DNA of 64,000 bases from Trichobilharzia szidati (GCA_944472155.2 OX235279.1:161532199-161596198); one strand, 5' to 3'. Shown: positions 21,810 to 33,679, counted from the first letter of the stretch. Numbers and translations: made by a program. The notes: generated from the sequence alone by a model not told the origin.

Positions 21810-22516
21810 ATAAATAAATAAAAATAAATCTACGACGGACCTGGTCTGTCTTGACACTGGATACATAATCTTTGTTTCTTAGCGGTATTATTTTCTTCGT
21901 TCACCCCCTTCTTCTACTAAAATTTCTAATCCTCTATTACCACTGGTACTAACTCGACTCTCATTTAATTTTAGTTGAACTCCCCTACTCAACCCTGCCA
22001 ACAAATTATATTATATCACTCAATTTGCTTATCTTATTTTAGTTTCTAACTGATTTACGCTTTCCACATTGTGTAATCGGTTATCTAAAATTTACACTTC
22101 TAGTGACACATGTACATTCGGAAATACCCCTATTGTTGCTAAGAAAGTTTACTACATAATATATGTGATTGTACAACTTGAGAATGATATCGCCGAAAGG
22201 GTAACTCTCCACTGAACGCCTTTTCTTCGTCGATGTAAACGTCAACACAGGACCTTAGAATCGTTTTCATATTATCTTAAGTGCATAAATACCAATGAAG
22301 AATTATTATTATCACTGAATAACGAGTCAGAGTGGTCCAGAAATTGATTTTAGTGATCAGAAAATAAAGGAAGTAGTGAGTAACTGAAATTTCACAAAGT
22401 GAAAAAAAATCAATCCTTGTTTTCATGGGAAACAAAGTAAGCAGTTGGAGGGGGAAAAACCAAAAACAAAACAAAACAACGCGAATACTCTCGGCCAGTC
22501 AACCAGCCAGACTTAC
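21810..22516. other. Intron 7 sequence, no gene recognised
   Basis: AT-rich intronic sequence of the transporter. No reading frame or known repeat could be supported. Confidence 0.45.
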
Positions 22517-22724
22517 CCATAAGAAATTGTCCTGGAGAGATGACTAATCCCAGAATGACCATTGTAATGGCAAGCGAACGTGCCAACTGGCCAGAGCCAA
22601 CCCAGTCTGTCAGTACAACAACCATTTGTGTCATAGCTGTACCACTGCATATCCCGTGGATAGTGAAGCAAAGGTAGTACAGCAGTTTAATTGTCACCGA
22701 ATCATCATTCTGTGGACTGTTTGC
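22517..22724 (-). CDS. Monocarboxylate-transporter-like gene, exon 7
   Basis: Residues 411-479 plus the first base of codon 480. Acceptor TTTCTCAG lies before 22724 and donor GTAAGT after 22517. It encodes TM10 (LLYYLCFTIHGICSGTA), the conserved segment MTQMVVVLTDWVGSGQLARS and the start of TM11 (LAITMVILGLVISPG). In SLC16 proteins this position reads as a transporter pore helix followed by LVDLLG..; DWVGSGQLARS is the counterpart. Confidence 0.92.
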
Positions 22725-22739
22725 CTGAGAAATAACCCC

Positions 22740-23690
22740 CCCCCCAAAAAAAAATAAGTAAATTATAATTATTTATTTCAAAAGTTTACACAGAATGATA
22801 GGTTGTTCTTTTTGGTAATATTTTAGGTAAAATTATTGCCCGTGATTCCAACCCTCCCTAAGAAGACACCACCGCCAGCCAAGTATGTCCACAACCACTC
22901 TGGTTGTTGTACTAAGCACTGGGACTTTCTCTTGTATTCGCCTTTTTTCATCCACTCACTTTTGTGAACAGTGAAGTTCCACGGAGAGTGAGGAACAGGA
23001 CTTACAACACAAGAAAATTGCATGAGAAGAATAAAGTAAAACAGACTCATTACTGAACAAAGAATATTCTTTTCGATAACCTGCTCTTCATCAAGTCCTA
23101 CAGTTATATATCCATCGAAATTAATCAAGGAATTAGGCTTATTAACAACATCGAATCAATCAATAATATGAATAGATTACAGTTCAGTAGCATAAGTGTG
23201 ATAACATGTATCAACACATAAGACTACACTGGTTACTTTTCAGCCAAATTAGGAGAAATAATAATACAGAATTCATGACTTTATAGGCTCCATAGAAAGC
23301 CAGAGCAGTAATATAGTGGATGGCTGGACCTATTTATTCTGCAAACACATGCAGAGAACCGATTGTTGTTTTAGGCAAATCACAATAACCCCTGTGCTGT
23401 TTGGTAGAGTATTCGGTGGTACCTGGATGCTTTTGGCAATTACTTTGGTAACCTCGATAGATTATGATAAAGGGGAGGATTTCGCAACGCTATCTAGCTT
23501 TGTGACAGGTCAGTTCGGACCAGATGGTCATCTAATATCTAACTGCTTTTGATCGTTTCCAGTGCACCTTTATTTAGCCACACTCGTAGGTGTCCCCAAG
23601 AGAGCACGAAAAATCAAGTTGTTAGTATGCAAAGACCAATATAACTTGCTCCTCCACAGGAGTAGATGAAGAATAAATTAGATAAAATAC
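22740..23690. other. Intron 6, unrecognised sequence
   Basis: Contains a C run followed by an A run (22733-22752) just upstream of exon 7, and a block at 23146-23230 resembling 16870-16960. No supported gene; a 101-codon minus frame at 22823-23128 has no recognisable domain or splice context. Confidence 0.4.
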
Positions 23691-23699
23691 AAAAAAACA

Positions 23700-24865
23700 T
23701 TCCTTTTTCTCGCCTACACACACTTCAACACCATGGCATGCAGTGACCCAAATCTTTATCAACCTCATTCAACAGCTAACGACATAAAACAATAGCACGT
23801 GTCAAGTGAACCCAGCGAAAAACTCAGTGAAGCCTTTAAAGGAAATACAGAAGTACAACAAGACTATCTGCCTATTATCACCAATGATATTCCGAATTGT
23901 GGTGAACTGGATTATGCGGCACATCGTGAGTGGGGACCGGGAAAACATGAATACACTCAACCAATAAGATTATTCTAGAAGATGTGGATTTCGTTCGTGG
24001 AAGATTCATGTCTAATGTCACAGAAACTCGAAGACTTATTGAAGAAAACCAAAAAACTGGCTGAAAAGGCTGACAGTGAAGACAGGACTCCAGGTGAACA
24101 TACAGAAGACGGGGGTGATGCGGATAACCAACTAACCAGCACTGATTACAATCAATGGGGGGGAAATTGAAAGAGGGCACTTCCTCCACTTGTCCCGCTA
24201 TGGAGGACGCATCGTTTCAACCACAGCCAGCGGAAAGGAAGAAAATGTCAAAGGCAGCCAGATTCGGAAAGGTAAGACAGACCTTTATCACTCCGAAATC
24301 GGTCTGGAAATCTTCTCCAATCCGCCAAAGCAGAAATAACAAGATCCAGATTTTGTTCAGAACAAATGTTAATTCAGCAAGTTGTTCCATATGGATAAGA
24401 AACCTGCACTGCGTGTCACAAGAAGCATTTCCAACAGCCAGCGGCAAACTTCTATCAACAGCTGTTCCCTCCGCTGGCTCCAAATTGAAGATCAGATGGC
24501 CGACTGACAATAAAGAATAAGCAACAAAAAACCATGGGAAGAAACTAACAAAGAAACTACCGTTCATCGAATATGTAGGAGAAAATAGAGATGGATCGCG
24601 TACACACTGAGAAGACCACGAAGTGACATTGCGCACCAGTCAGGCCATCCCTAGAGCGGAACCCAAATGGGAGACGACGAGTGGGGTTTTCTAGGGTGGT
24701 ATGAAGGAGATCGTGTGGCGAGGAGAGGATGAAAGATTATGGGCAATCGTGAGGCTAGCCAGCCAGCTAAAGAAGACAGTAGAAGACAGAAAGAAGTGGA
24801 GGTGTGCTCCGGTTGGAGCCCTATGTTCCACTCGGAACCTAAGGCCATTATAATACAACAATAAT
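23700..24865 (+). mobile_element. SR2-like LINE, 3-prime two-thirds, decayed
   Basis: From 23850 the plus strand reads a worn reverse-transcriptase palm (QDYLPIITNDIPNCGELDYA), then ARFGKVRQTFITPKSVWKSS (24270-24320) and CVSQEAFPTASGKLL, and ends in the family tail GGAGCCCTATGTTCCACTCGG (24815-24835) with an (AAT)n run (24859-24871). It is in intron 6 and is one of the longest SR2-like copies here. Confidence 0.7.
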
Positions 24866-24890
24866 AATAATATACACAATTCACACTTAC

Positions 24891-25073
24891 ATGATATTTT
24901 CCCGACAAGAGATGTAGCTGTGAGAATGCAAAAGCATTCAACCCTTCAACCAACCAAGTAACACCCAACAATAATCCCCGTCGGCCAATACAAATTGTTC
25001 TGTCGGTTAGCCAACCCACACCAAGACGTGTGATGAGATCTCCGACACCAGACAGTGCAATAGCCCGATTGAT
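24891..25073 (-). CDS. Monocarboxylate-transporter-like gene, exon 6
   Basis: Residues 350-410, exactly 61 codons, phase 0 at both ends (acceptor ATTCATTAG, donor GTAAGT). It encodes INRAIALSGVGDLITRLGVG and WLTDR, the TM8 plus TM8-TM9 loop signature of SLC16 (family pattern D..GR..SGWLAD), then a basic GRRG and TM9 (LLLGVTWLVEGLNAFAF). Confidence 0.93.
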
Positions 25074-25139
25074 CTAATGAATACAAATATATTGTAGAGA
25101 AAAATCACTTAAAAGAACACAAGAAACTAACAAAACGAC

Positions 25140-25830
25140 GTAAACAGCGAGGAAAATCTCCCTTTTTTCGACGATTCATCTTCATAAGGTGCTGTGTATA
25201 CTCATCGCCGGAAATCGCAACTGTTCCTAGTAAAACTCTCTTTTTTCATGAACCCGGGATTCAAAAGTGACATTGAAGCAGAAATTTTTAGAATAAGATA
25301 CCACCGCCCTTGACCACCTTAATGGGTACTTATCGGTTTACTTCCTCGTGCGGAACAAAGTATATCGGCCGTATCCAACGTCAAGTCCACAAACGTGTTC
25401 TGGAACGCTGCGCAGCCTGACTAGCCAACCAGGGGAGAAAAGAAGAATACCAGAAGCTCTATCCTCGAACATACTGTCAACTCTGGACATCGAGCAGCCC
25501 CACCTGCATCACTGTTCCCCAGTGCTACACAGAGTCCCTCATTATCACATGAAAAGATTTCGAATAAGCCAGCTATACGAAGCTGTATCACACGACGCCC
25601 TAGCTGTTCGGGATCGGGAAACCGGACCTCTGATTTCAAAAGCACTACATACATTCACTCGCCCTACCATGACTGCAGTAACACAATTATATAGATTAAT
25701 CATTTTATCACACCTATTACGTCATTCCAACTTCTGCCCCTTACTTTTCTTATCTCCAATTAGTCATCCCCTCCTAGATTGCACCTCACAACTTATGTAA
25801 TGCATTCTCCAGAACAAATTTACCAGTATC
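25140..25830 (+). mobile_element. Penelope-like element (family A), GIY-YIG tail and 3-prime UTR
   Basis: Reads RFTSSCGTKYIGRIQRQVHK (25336-25395), a GIY-YIG core with YIG, then frameshifted C-terminal sequence to 25680 and a 3-prime UTR (ATTACGTCATTCCAACTTC... to ACCAGTATCTGA at 25828). It is nearly identical over 25290-25660 to 57240-57605. It lacks the 350-bp insertion that interrupts the other copy and lies in intron 5. Confidence 0.8.
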
Positions 25831-25834
25831 TGAC

Positions 25835-26100
25835 CGATTGGTAAGAACCAATGGCTGGAAACAATCGGTGATATGGCTCAAAATCCTCGTTCTCAATGGT
25901 GCAGATGCATCTACTCCTTGTGATTTCTAATATCCAATAAGATTCTATTGTTCTTCCATATTACTGTTTTTTTTGCTGCATATTTCTGTTTCTCATCTCT
26001 CTCTTCACCCCTCTCCTCTTACTTTTTGTGCTACAAGGACGGAGTGCGGCAATCTGAACTGCTGCACATCTGTGCGAAATATTACTTTGAAACCAGTCAG
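25835..26100 (+). mobile_element. RTE-type LINE (second family), 3-prime end
   Basis: AATGGCTGGAAACAATCGG and GATATGGCTCAAAATCC (25871-25887) match the C-terminal coding end of the second LINE family, followed by CTACTCCTTGTGATTTC and a UTR ending around 26100. This is the same 3-prime UTR seen reversed at 11790-12000 and 44150-44340. Confidence 0.6.
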
Positions 26101-26920
26101 CCAGACTGATTGGTGTGTCATGAATTCCTTGTTAAATCAAATAATCGACATCCCTCCATGATAAGGCTGGCTGGCTGTCTGGATCACATGTGGAAGACCG
26201 TGTGTGTAGGGAGTCAGAAGACAGGATAAACGATCCTTTGAATCTCAAAGGCAAATGTTCCATTTTGTCCTGTTTTCTCTCTACAGTCCTCCTTTAGCCA
26301 ACCGCACGATTACATTTCCTCCTCCACGATCTCATTCATTTCAACGTGAGACACACCAGACCATTCGGATTTCACCCCATTCAATGGTACATACACTGTC
26401 GCTGAAGAGTCAATTGAGTCTCTTATCCGTTTGTCATCAATCATTCTTGAAATAAATAACAAGAATAATACCAGTTTGACTTTTCTCTCAAATTTCCTCC
26501 TAGAGACGAAATTCCATTGAGATGCCAAAAATGAACAAGTGAGTACACACATATCCACACGCACACACACACACACACACACAGTCTGGTTAGACGCAGA
26601 CAATGCCAACTAGATCACCACAAACAATAATAATGAAGCACACAAACGAAGAAAAAAGGGAGTAAATGCCAGAGGCGCACAAAAGGAATGTCAGACTCTC
26701 ATTAGTGAGAAACAAGAAAGAATGAAACAATCTTCGTCTACTTTTTCTGGTCATCAGACAAACCACACACACACACAAGCACACATACACAAGCATGACA
26801 AACCAAGTAGACAAAGCACTGCTTGACACACACACTCACACCACTAGAGATATAAACTTATACACAATAAGTATAGAAACAAGACAAATAGCAGTATTAG
26901 TGTAGCGTTTGCTACTGACA
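26100..26920. other. Intron 5 segment, unrecognised
   Basis: Contains (CA)n at 26562-26581 and other CA-rich DNA. A 73-codon minus frame at 26310-26530 follows an acceptor-like TTTCGTCTCTAG and ends in an acidic EIVEEEM stop, but it has no recognisable domain; it is listed in the findings rather than called as a gene. Confidence 0.4.
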
Positions 26921-27235
26921 AGATCTATCAGTAGTATATATATACATCAAGAGACATTCTTCTACAATATCAAATAACAGAGAGATAGGTGCTTCTGACG
27001 CCAAAGAGAGAGGAAATATACCAGCCAGTGTATTGTGACAAAACATGAGAGACACGAAGACAAACAGAAACACAATACGAAGAGCAGAAGTGGCACAACC
27101 CGGAAGATCTGTGCAAATGATCATTTAAATATAAGGTGGACATAATTTCCCTATATAATACGGATATCAAATTCCAAAAAAACATCTCGTTAGCAAGTCT
27201 CCTGTCTTTTAACGTCATATTTGGTGTCGCTGCCA
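26920..27235 (+). mobile_element. Gypsy-like LTR, left end of a gag-containing element
   Basis: Homologous to 8880-9190 and to the reverse of 38210-38470. It ends near GTTAGCAAGTCTCCTGTC and is followed at once by TTGGTGTCGCTGCCACC (27219-27235), a plausible tRNA primer binding site, and by a gag-like reading frame 130 bp further on. Confidence 0.65.
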
Positions 27236-27352
27236 CCAGATAATGAATATTCCATTGCCGGCTGCTTTCAGGTAAGGAGACATCAAGAGCTTCTTGCGGG
27301 ACTTCCATGCAGTCGCTGGGCGAAGGCAACTGTGATAGTGACGTCGGGAAAT

Positions 27353-28175
27353 GACGGCCTACGATAGTGTTCAGCGGTCAGGTGAGAAAGAGACCTGGAA
27401 GGTATTGCTTTGAACGATCGGTGGCGAAGTTCGACAGCCCGACGGACAGGCACCTGGCAATGCAGAAGTTCCGTGCCGCAAAGGTGGTACCAGACGGAGA
27501 CCCGTTAGTACTGGCGGTGAAACTAACGAATCTACCAAGTCGTGTACTCCCCATATTGGATGTAGATTCAGAATCGCAGTTATTGACTTTCCACTTCACT
27601 ACCAGCGTTCCAGACGACATTGCTCAGCAACTACATCTGGTTATTGCTGCACAACTTATGGGACCAGACAGCTGTAGAACACAATGGCAGCCGCAAAAAA
27701 GCCACTGAAACTGAACGAATGCCAACAGACAACTGTAGATTTGCAGCGTGAAGTAGCGGTGCTACGAATGAGCGCCAGGAAAGATGACCGCTTTGAATGT
27801 GGCAAAGCAGGAAACTGGAGGAGGTACTGCCCATTAAAAAGAAGAAGAAAAAAATTTCAGACGGCTTAATCTTCTCTTCTCTCTCTCCTATCACAGTAGA
27901 AGTAGTTGAGTCTATCGAGAGAGGGGCCATGTATTCTAGGTTGACAGTCAATGGCCGAGAAGTAGTATGTTTAATGGATACATGGGCGGCAGCCTCACTA
28001 ATATAAAATAATCGATTTCAGAGCCGTCGACCGTGTTCATTGACAGTTTAAACAGTAGGTGGACACGTATTAGACATGTCAAACTGTAGTGTTCTTGTTG
28101 GCAATCACAAACAAACCATGTATATGACAAGGCCTTTTCTTTTCGTTTCCGGTATTACTACACAAGACAATGGAA
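27353..28175 (+). pseudogene. LTR retrotransposon gag-protease remnant (Gypsy-like)
   Basis: Three overlapping plus-strand frames follow the LTR. 27367-27708 is a capsid-like region containing PSRVLPILDVDSESQLL. 27684-27869 ends in a worn zinc knuckle, where FECGKAGNWRRYC has lost the first Cys (now Arg) and the His (now Asn). 27797-28006 is a retropepsin start with the active-site Asp-Thr-Gly changed (LMDTWAAASLI). A further stretch to about 28130 (SVLVGNHKQTM) fits the protease body. Frameshifts and lost catalytic residues show it is dead. No reverse transcriptase or second LTR follows. The family resembles schistosome Gypsy-type elements such as Boudicca; that name is a guess. Confidence 0.7.
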
Positions 28176-28179
28176 ACAG

Positions 28180-28450
28180 AGAAATCAGCGCATTGACAGA
28201 CGCGCAGACATGTATAGAGACAAATTGATACACAGAGTGTGTGTGTTTGCATGATCATAAACAACACACAAGATCTTGGTTCACATTCTGTCTCTCTTTC
28301 GCATTCTTCTCCTTTGTATGACCACGTTTGTAACTCTCCTTGTGTAAATACTAACTACTGTCTGCTATTACTGATACTGGTACAGAGTGATGTAACATTA
28401 CATTGCTAAACTATGTCACCCCACCCTCTTCACATTTATCTAACCTCTGC

Positions 28451-28489
<39 letters not shown>

Positions 28490-29080
28490 ACTAGTACACT
28501 TCCCACCCACCTCTAACAGACAAATACAAAAAACGGTGAAAAGTCATTTGAAAGTTTATCAGACTAAAATTTTATTTCATTTTTCTTTTCTTTTTGATAG
28601 GTATCAGGATAATAAGAGTAAAGAAAGAGAATGACAAATAAACAGAAGAATATAATTTCATGCAACCGGTTCCCTTTATTAGTTTGAAGAGAGAAAGAAT
28701 GAACATGTGAAGAAAGCAAGCATCTTTGCATAAAACTATGCCCTACTTATTGATTGGGATGAGTAGTTGTACACGGTCATTGAAATCAACCGGTAGTACT
28801 TGATAGCTAACCAGCTAGCCAACCAAATAGAGTTGATCTAAACACCAAGGGACGACCGTTTCGCCTGTGTTGACGCCGAACTCACCAGCGGTGTACCTGC
28901 TTTGACTAAGCTGTTCAGAGAGAAGGCCAAATCACCGGTTGAAACAACACCCTTGATTTCTGGCTACCTACTTTGTCGAACAGCTTCAAATAATCCTTTT
29001 TTATGAAGTTTATATTTCCCTTTCCCTTGAGCTGACTTCACACAACTGCCCCCATAGGCTTTCAATTTTCTAATTTTTCA
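28180..29080. other. Intron 5 segment, unrecognised
   Basis: (AT)n at 28453-28483. Around 28870-28970 a minus frame reads KGVVSTGDLAFSLNSLVKAG, with a GTGAGT following; this may be retroelement-derived but was not recognised. Confidence 0.35.
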
Positions 29081-29800
29081 ACAACACGCTCTCCTCCACA
29101 CAACCAGCCTCCAACCAAGACAGACGCACACAACACAACTCGTCGTTTTGCGTTCGCGATCTTTGCAATCCAACTGATTTTATTCAGTAGGGAACAAGCG
29201 AAAGCAACCATAGGTAAAAATCTGAAGTCTGTTCAAAAGTACTGACTTGAGATAAGTGTTGAAAATCCGACTCTTCTTCTTTATACTGAGTGTGTGTAGT
29301 AGATATTCATATTGACTTTGAAGTAATGAATGTCGCGGTCTTGGCTTTCGCATTTTTCATCTCTGTATAGCCGCCGCCTGTAGTCAAGACGATACTACAC
29401 AAAAAAGGTAAGTGAAACAGGTAACATCCTACAAATTTCTCCGGTTGTCAGTAGTTTCGTGCCTTCACCACATCTGTCTACCTTCTCTATATTTAGTTGA
29501 AGTGTCCTGTTCTCACTGCCATCTCTTTTATCAACTTGTTATTGGTTTTCACCTATTAAGATCTCCTTTGAGTTTGTGTGCCATGAGGCATGAACCACCA
29601 CCCAGTAAATCCAAATCTTTTAGAGTCTTCTTGGCGGTTCAGCGGATTCAGTTTTCCCACTCGCCCCACGCCTGGGCTGCCGAATGATCCAGTCCACTAC
29701 AAACAGCAATATTATCGGTGACGGAAGGCAGCCTTGTCGCTTCTAAGATTCGAAGATAGGTCACCCAGTCAGTGTTACACAGTCAGAGACATGACCGTCC
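29080..29800 (-). mobile_element. SR2-like LINE with reverse-transcriptase palm fragment
   Basis: The reverse strand from 29765 reads RQGCLPSPIILLFVVDWIIR, matching the RQGC..SP..F..VIDWI palm motif of RTE-type reverse transcriptase. The sequence near 29255-29300 (complement) matches the thumb-region DNA at 805-850. Frames are broken. Confidence 0.6.
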
Positions 29801-30447
29801 ACCACCACTGAGCTATTCACAGGCTTACAAGCGATTAACATTCTCCTCTCGATCATTAGTTCCTTACAAGATCATAAACACTAAACACACTTGATGTGTC
29901 GATTTTCTCTGCAATTTACAGTAGAAAGAACCATGAATCATGGTTCATGGGATCTTCTTCGTTCGCATTCATGTTGCCCTTATTCTTCTTCTTTGTGTCC
30001 ATGTGTGTGTGTGTGTGTGTTTCTCCCTCAGTAAACGCACCAACCTAACGCCCACCTACTCATGCTGCTAGTAGTATGATGTTATATTGACATTATTCCT
30101 GAATCTCATCTCTGTCACTGTTGTAAACTATTTGACCTCCACCAATATGCGTAGACAGACTTTAACAAAAGACAATAAAAAGTCTTATATTGATTTATGT
30201 AGACTCAGACACTCTGTATACACGTGTAATCCTCCAAAAGGCCAACCACCACCCTTATCTAGCCTACCTAGACAAACATACTAACTAACAAACGAACAAA
30301 CAAAAGAAAAACCAACACGAAGAAAAGTCATTTCAAAGTTCAACTGCGACTGAAATATTTTGTTTTACGACAGTTGTCAAAATACTAAGAGATTAGAGAC
30401 AGAAAAGGTGAATGAAGATATGTGAATGTGAGATTATATATACATAT

Positions 30448-30485
<38 letters not shown>

Positions 30486-30490
30486 GGATT
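29800..30490. other. Intron 5 segment with simple repeats
   Basis: (GT)n at 30004-30021 and a long (AT)n block at 30437-30482. No gene supported. Confidence 0.45.
30425..30482. repeat. (AT)n microsatellite
   Basis: Long AT/ATAC-containing run in intron 5 of the transporter. Confidence 0.9.
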
Positions 30491-31240
30491 CAGGATAAAG
30501 AAATCATGTGCTGATCAAATGGCAACTCTATGCATTATCACCATTGGACAAAACACAGAATGACACTTAAATCTCACTCTGCCTCGATTTCATCGAATAA
30601 TTAGAAAAGCCCCTCCCTCAACAGACAGCGCTGACCACGAAGTAATTTGGGAACTACTTCAACATCATAGGGAGTGGAGTGACCACATCTTCATCAATCT
30701 CATTCACAGTCACAGCTGACAATGGCATGTGTCAGATTATCCACAACAGAGAACTCAACGAAGACAGAAGTAAGACAAAGCTGCTGCCTGTTATCACACC
30801 AGCGATGATATTCCTAATTCGTGGTGGATTATTGGATTATGCGATAATCGTACGAGGAGTGTGAGATGATAGTAATATCTTGAACCGATAAGAATACTCC
30901 AGAAGATCTGGACTTTTCGAGTGATCTATATCTAATGTCACGAAAATTCGAAGAATTCCAGAAAAAATCAACAAGTTAGCAGAAAACGCTTATGATAAAA
31001 AGACAGGACTTTAAGTGAACGCAGGGAAGACGGATGTGATAAAAATAACCACCACCACCACCAACAACAACAGCAACATTAAACCAATCCCTGTCAACGG
31101 GAGAAATGTGGAAGAATTGACTTCCTTTACTTATCTATCTAGGAAGCATTGTTACAACTACAGTAGACACTAAAACTGAGGGTATCAAAACCAGACAGGA
31201 TCGGAAAGGCAAAGTACACCTTCATCAATCTGTAGATGCA
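30490..31240 (+). mobile_element. SR2-like LINE, reverse-transcriptase fragment
   Basis: Degraded palm region (TKLLPVITPAMIFLIRGGLL, around 30774-30833) and then a FTYLSRKHCYN-like stretch (31121-31155) corresponding to the SFTYLGSIV motif. It closes with DRIGKAKYTFINL (about 31200-31235). Internal (ACC)n and (AAC)n runs at 31049-31077 may be slippage expansions. Confidence 0.55.
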
Positions 31241-31900
31241 TTCACCCTTTGTGTGATTTGTCAATTCATCCAATAAAACTACTCCTTTTCTTCTCGCATA
31301 TTACTACTATTCTTTTTCCCCAACTCACATTTCTGTTTATCATTTCTCTTTTTGGAATTTCCTTCTACTCCCTCTTCTCTTACTTTGTGTGGTACATGGT
31401 ATGGCAAGTGGAAGTTCTGGACATCTGAGTAATGTAGTTCTATGTGAAAACTAGTCAGTTAGACCACGTGTTGATAAGATGAAAACTTATGGGACGATTA
31501 TGTAACCAGAGTGAGAGAAATTACACAAAGAGTGAATACAACATCCAGCCGTTATTGCTTCTTAACATCCCGAGGACTCCTGTCAGTCAGTCAGGCAGTC
31601 TACACCTCCCTCCCTATGTGACTGTTTGAAACCGATTATCAAAAAATTCATGGACTAATGATATCAGGTCTTTGGTTTGACTGACCACTCCACTCCACTG
31701 CATCTCACTCTTGTCCAACCACATAATCCTATGTCAGCGCAACTGATGACATAACACGACGATTTCCACCCTCCTTACGCAATTTTCAACACTAAGTCCT
31801 TATTATGACTCACTATATCATGCATAGTAAGACGATAATAGGTAGAACGCAAATACCTACGGTCATAGATCGCTAGATTCTTTAGGTCTACGAACGCGAG
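31240..31900 (-). mobile_element. RTE-type LINE (second family) 3-prime end, decayed
   Basis: The 31370-31470 block (TCTTACTTTGTGTGGTACATGG, GCAAGTGGAAGTTCTGG) resembles the UTR at 26005-26090. From about 31530 reversed sequence resembles the family-two C-terminus (GAATACAACATCCAGCC, CATCCCGAGGACTCC). It is a mosaic of both orientations and only loosely resolved. Confidence 0.4.
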
Positions 31901-32425
31901 GAGCAGGGTGAGTGTCGTTCAGGTCACTGGGAGGCATCGATCATGTATACATCCTACGTCAGTTGTTGGACAGAAATATTCTCTGGAACTAACTGTTAGA
32001 CAAGGATGGGTGTACCTGCGAAATTTGTTAGCATTATGAAAAAGGCCTGCACAGAAATACCTCAGTGATATCTGTCATCACTGTCACCAACCAACAGTGT
32101 GGGGTTAAACAAGGTTTCCCAATCTCTTCACTTCTCTTTTAAGTTTGCCATTTATGACATTCTGGTGGAGCCAGCTCTGAAGCAAGTACGTGGTAGTGGT
32201 GTATATCTTCTTCCTCAAAGAAAGACTTTCCAGCCTCAAATATGAAAACGATATATCCTTACTATTGTGCGATAGATAGAATGCAGGCTGCCCAAGTATC
32301 ACTTAATCAGTTGGTGACCACTGCCTATAGGTATGGTATGTACTTTGGGCCTTCTAAGTGTAAAATACTGTTACAAGATTGTCAGGAGCCTGTACCTAAC
32401 TTCATTCACGCTTGCGGGTGGTGGT
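31900..32425 (+). mobile_element. RTE-type LINE (second family), reverse-transcriptase fragment
   Basis: Plus-strand sequence with GGGGTTAAACAAGGTTTCCC (32101-32120; GVKQGFPIS, the VRQGCPISP motif), then FKFAIYDILVEPALKQVRGS in shifted frames (32141-32200), then YFGPSKCKILLQDCQEPVPN (32340-32400). Frameshifts break it. Confidence 0.65.
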
Positions 32426-32980
32426 AGGGATGTGTAGTGACTTAGCTTATTCAGTCATCACTGTCTCCATAGATCTGTTGCTTGCGTTCCATGACATCAT
32501 CGTGTGAGTAATTCGAAGGTCAAGCAGCGTGTTTTTGCACACAGTGGAGATCGCCACTCAATCATTGAGTGTCGTTGTGATCTGGAAACACCGGGGCTTC
32601 GCCACATTGGTGGACATGTGCTACGAATGTCACCACATGTTATCATGGGATGTGAAGGACACTTGTGTTAGGTTAGCGTCATCGGTCAGTGCATCACAAC
32701 TCCTCCCCTGGTTAGGGTCCGAGGGAGATAGCTCGAGTCGGTGGCTGACCTAAACTGTTAATTGTCGGATATGGCCAAGAATCACAGTCATCAATGGCAA
32801 ACGTGCTGCTGCAATTTCCTTCTTTCTTACCACCCTGACAATAATTTGACGAATGGTCTTGTTTTGTCTTGCTGAATATAGTGGCTGCTGGCTCTCTGGA
32901 CGAAGTCGTTAATTCATTCTCTATCTATGTTTCTTTTCATGTATAGTATAGTCACTATTATTCTTGCTGCCTTTACCGTA
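32425..32980. repeat. Unnamed repeat shared with 46.5-48 kb (inverted)
   Basis: 32640-32965 is close to the reverse complement of 46498-46850, and 32470-32640 is close to the reverse complement of 47760-47960. The shared translation SWDVKDTCVRLASSVSASQL occurs in both. The block is probably part of a LINE of the second family (it adjoins that family in both places), but no known domain was recognised. Confidence 0.6.
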
Positions 32981-33150
32981 CCACTTTCAATGAAGGGCGG
33001 AAAGAACTGTTGCACCTGAGCAGTACACACACATCCTTTGACCAATAGCCAACCCCATCTGGAGATCACGCCTAGCACACCAAAGATAACAAGTGAGATG
33101 CAAGCATTTAATAATAATGATACTAAAAATATTACTGAAAATTCACTTAC

Positions 33151-33388
33151 TGTGGTAGAACTTAGCACTAATTCCGTTCCAAACACAGGCGCGATGAACG
33201 ATACGCTCACATCGCCAACATCCCCAAACGCTTTAGCCACTATATATACAATCAATAATGCACGTGTTAGCCGTTTTCCATTACGAGTTGTTAACGATAG
33301 TACAGAAGAAGTAGAGGCTCTTGACAATGAGGATGTCGATAAAACATCGACTGACAAACCAATATTCTTCCCTGAATGAATAACATCT
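33151..33388 (-). CDS. Monocarboxylate-transporter-like gene, exon 5
   Basis: Residues 270-349. The acceptor is strong (TTCCTTTTTTTCATCAG) and the donor GTAAGTG follows 33151. The exon supplies 238 nt, which bridges phase 2 from exon 4 to phase 0 of exon 6. It encodes the end of the central loop (Ser-rich, VDVLSTSSLSRASTSS) and TM7 (RALLIVYIVAKAFGDVGDVS, then FIAPVFGTEL). An opposite-strand open frame over the same DNA (33038-33379) is a shadow. TM7 is more polar than in vertebrate MCTs, so this exon is slightly less certain than the rest. Confidence 0.82.
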
Positions 33389-33424
33389 CTGATGAAAAAA
33401 AGGAAGAGGAACAGAAAGAGATTG

Positions 33425-33675
33425 ATTACAAATTAATATCAGTTAGAGAACCAATGAAAGAGTAAAATAAATGCAAAAAGTGTATTGCAGAGATGTTTCG
33501 TCCTTGATTGGGACTCTTCATCAGTAACACAGCAATCATTGCCCCATCACACTGAGGAGGTGGGGGTGATCGAACTAGCCAGGACGTTTAAGTTACACAA
33601 GCTGGGCTCATTGACCATTCAGTTTACTCGGATGGAATTCACTGATGACGCTGACTAGCAATAGCGCTAAAAATT
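33425..33675 (-). mobile_element. Hammerhead SINE, divergent copy
   Basis: The tail ATATCAGTTAGAGAACCAATG is present. The tRNA-like head is altered (the B-box region GGTGATCGAACTAG is degenerate) and the body ends near GGAATTCACTGATGACG. It carries a hammerhead-like segment with substitutions at the cleavage site. It lies in intron 4. Confidence 0.65.
33480..33530 (-). ncRNA. Hammerhead-like core, probably inactive
   Basis: CTGATGA (33518-33524), stem II GTCC..GGAC and GAAAC (33495-33499) are intact, and stem I shows GTGT/ACAC pairing different from the other copies. The cleavage triplet GTC is replaced (CTG in the aligned position), so cleavage is not expected. Confidence 0.6.
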
Positions 33676-33679
33676 GTGA

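Noticed and set aside
25421..25654. Minus-strand 77-codon frame, also at 57365-57598
   Set aside because: Conserved in both places only because both are antisense to duplicated copies of a Penelope tail.
30425..30482. AT run as a CRISPR-like or structural repeat
   Set aside because: Simple microsatellite without spacers; CRISPR is not expected in this eukaryotic context.
33038..33379. 113-codon plus-strand frame rich in Asn, Thr and Ser
   Set aside because: The minus strand carries a transporter exon here (33151-33388) with matching phases and splice sites; the plus frame is its shadow.
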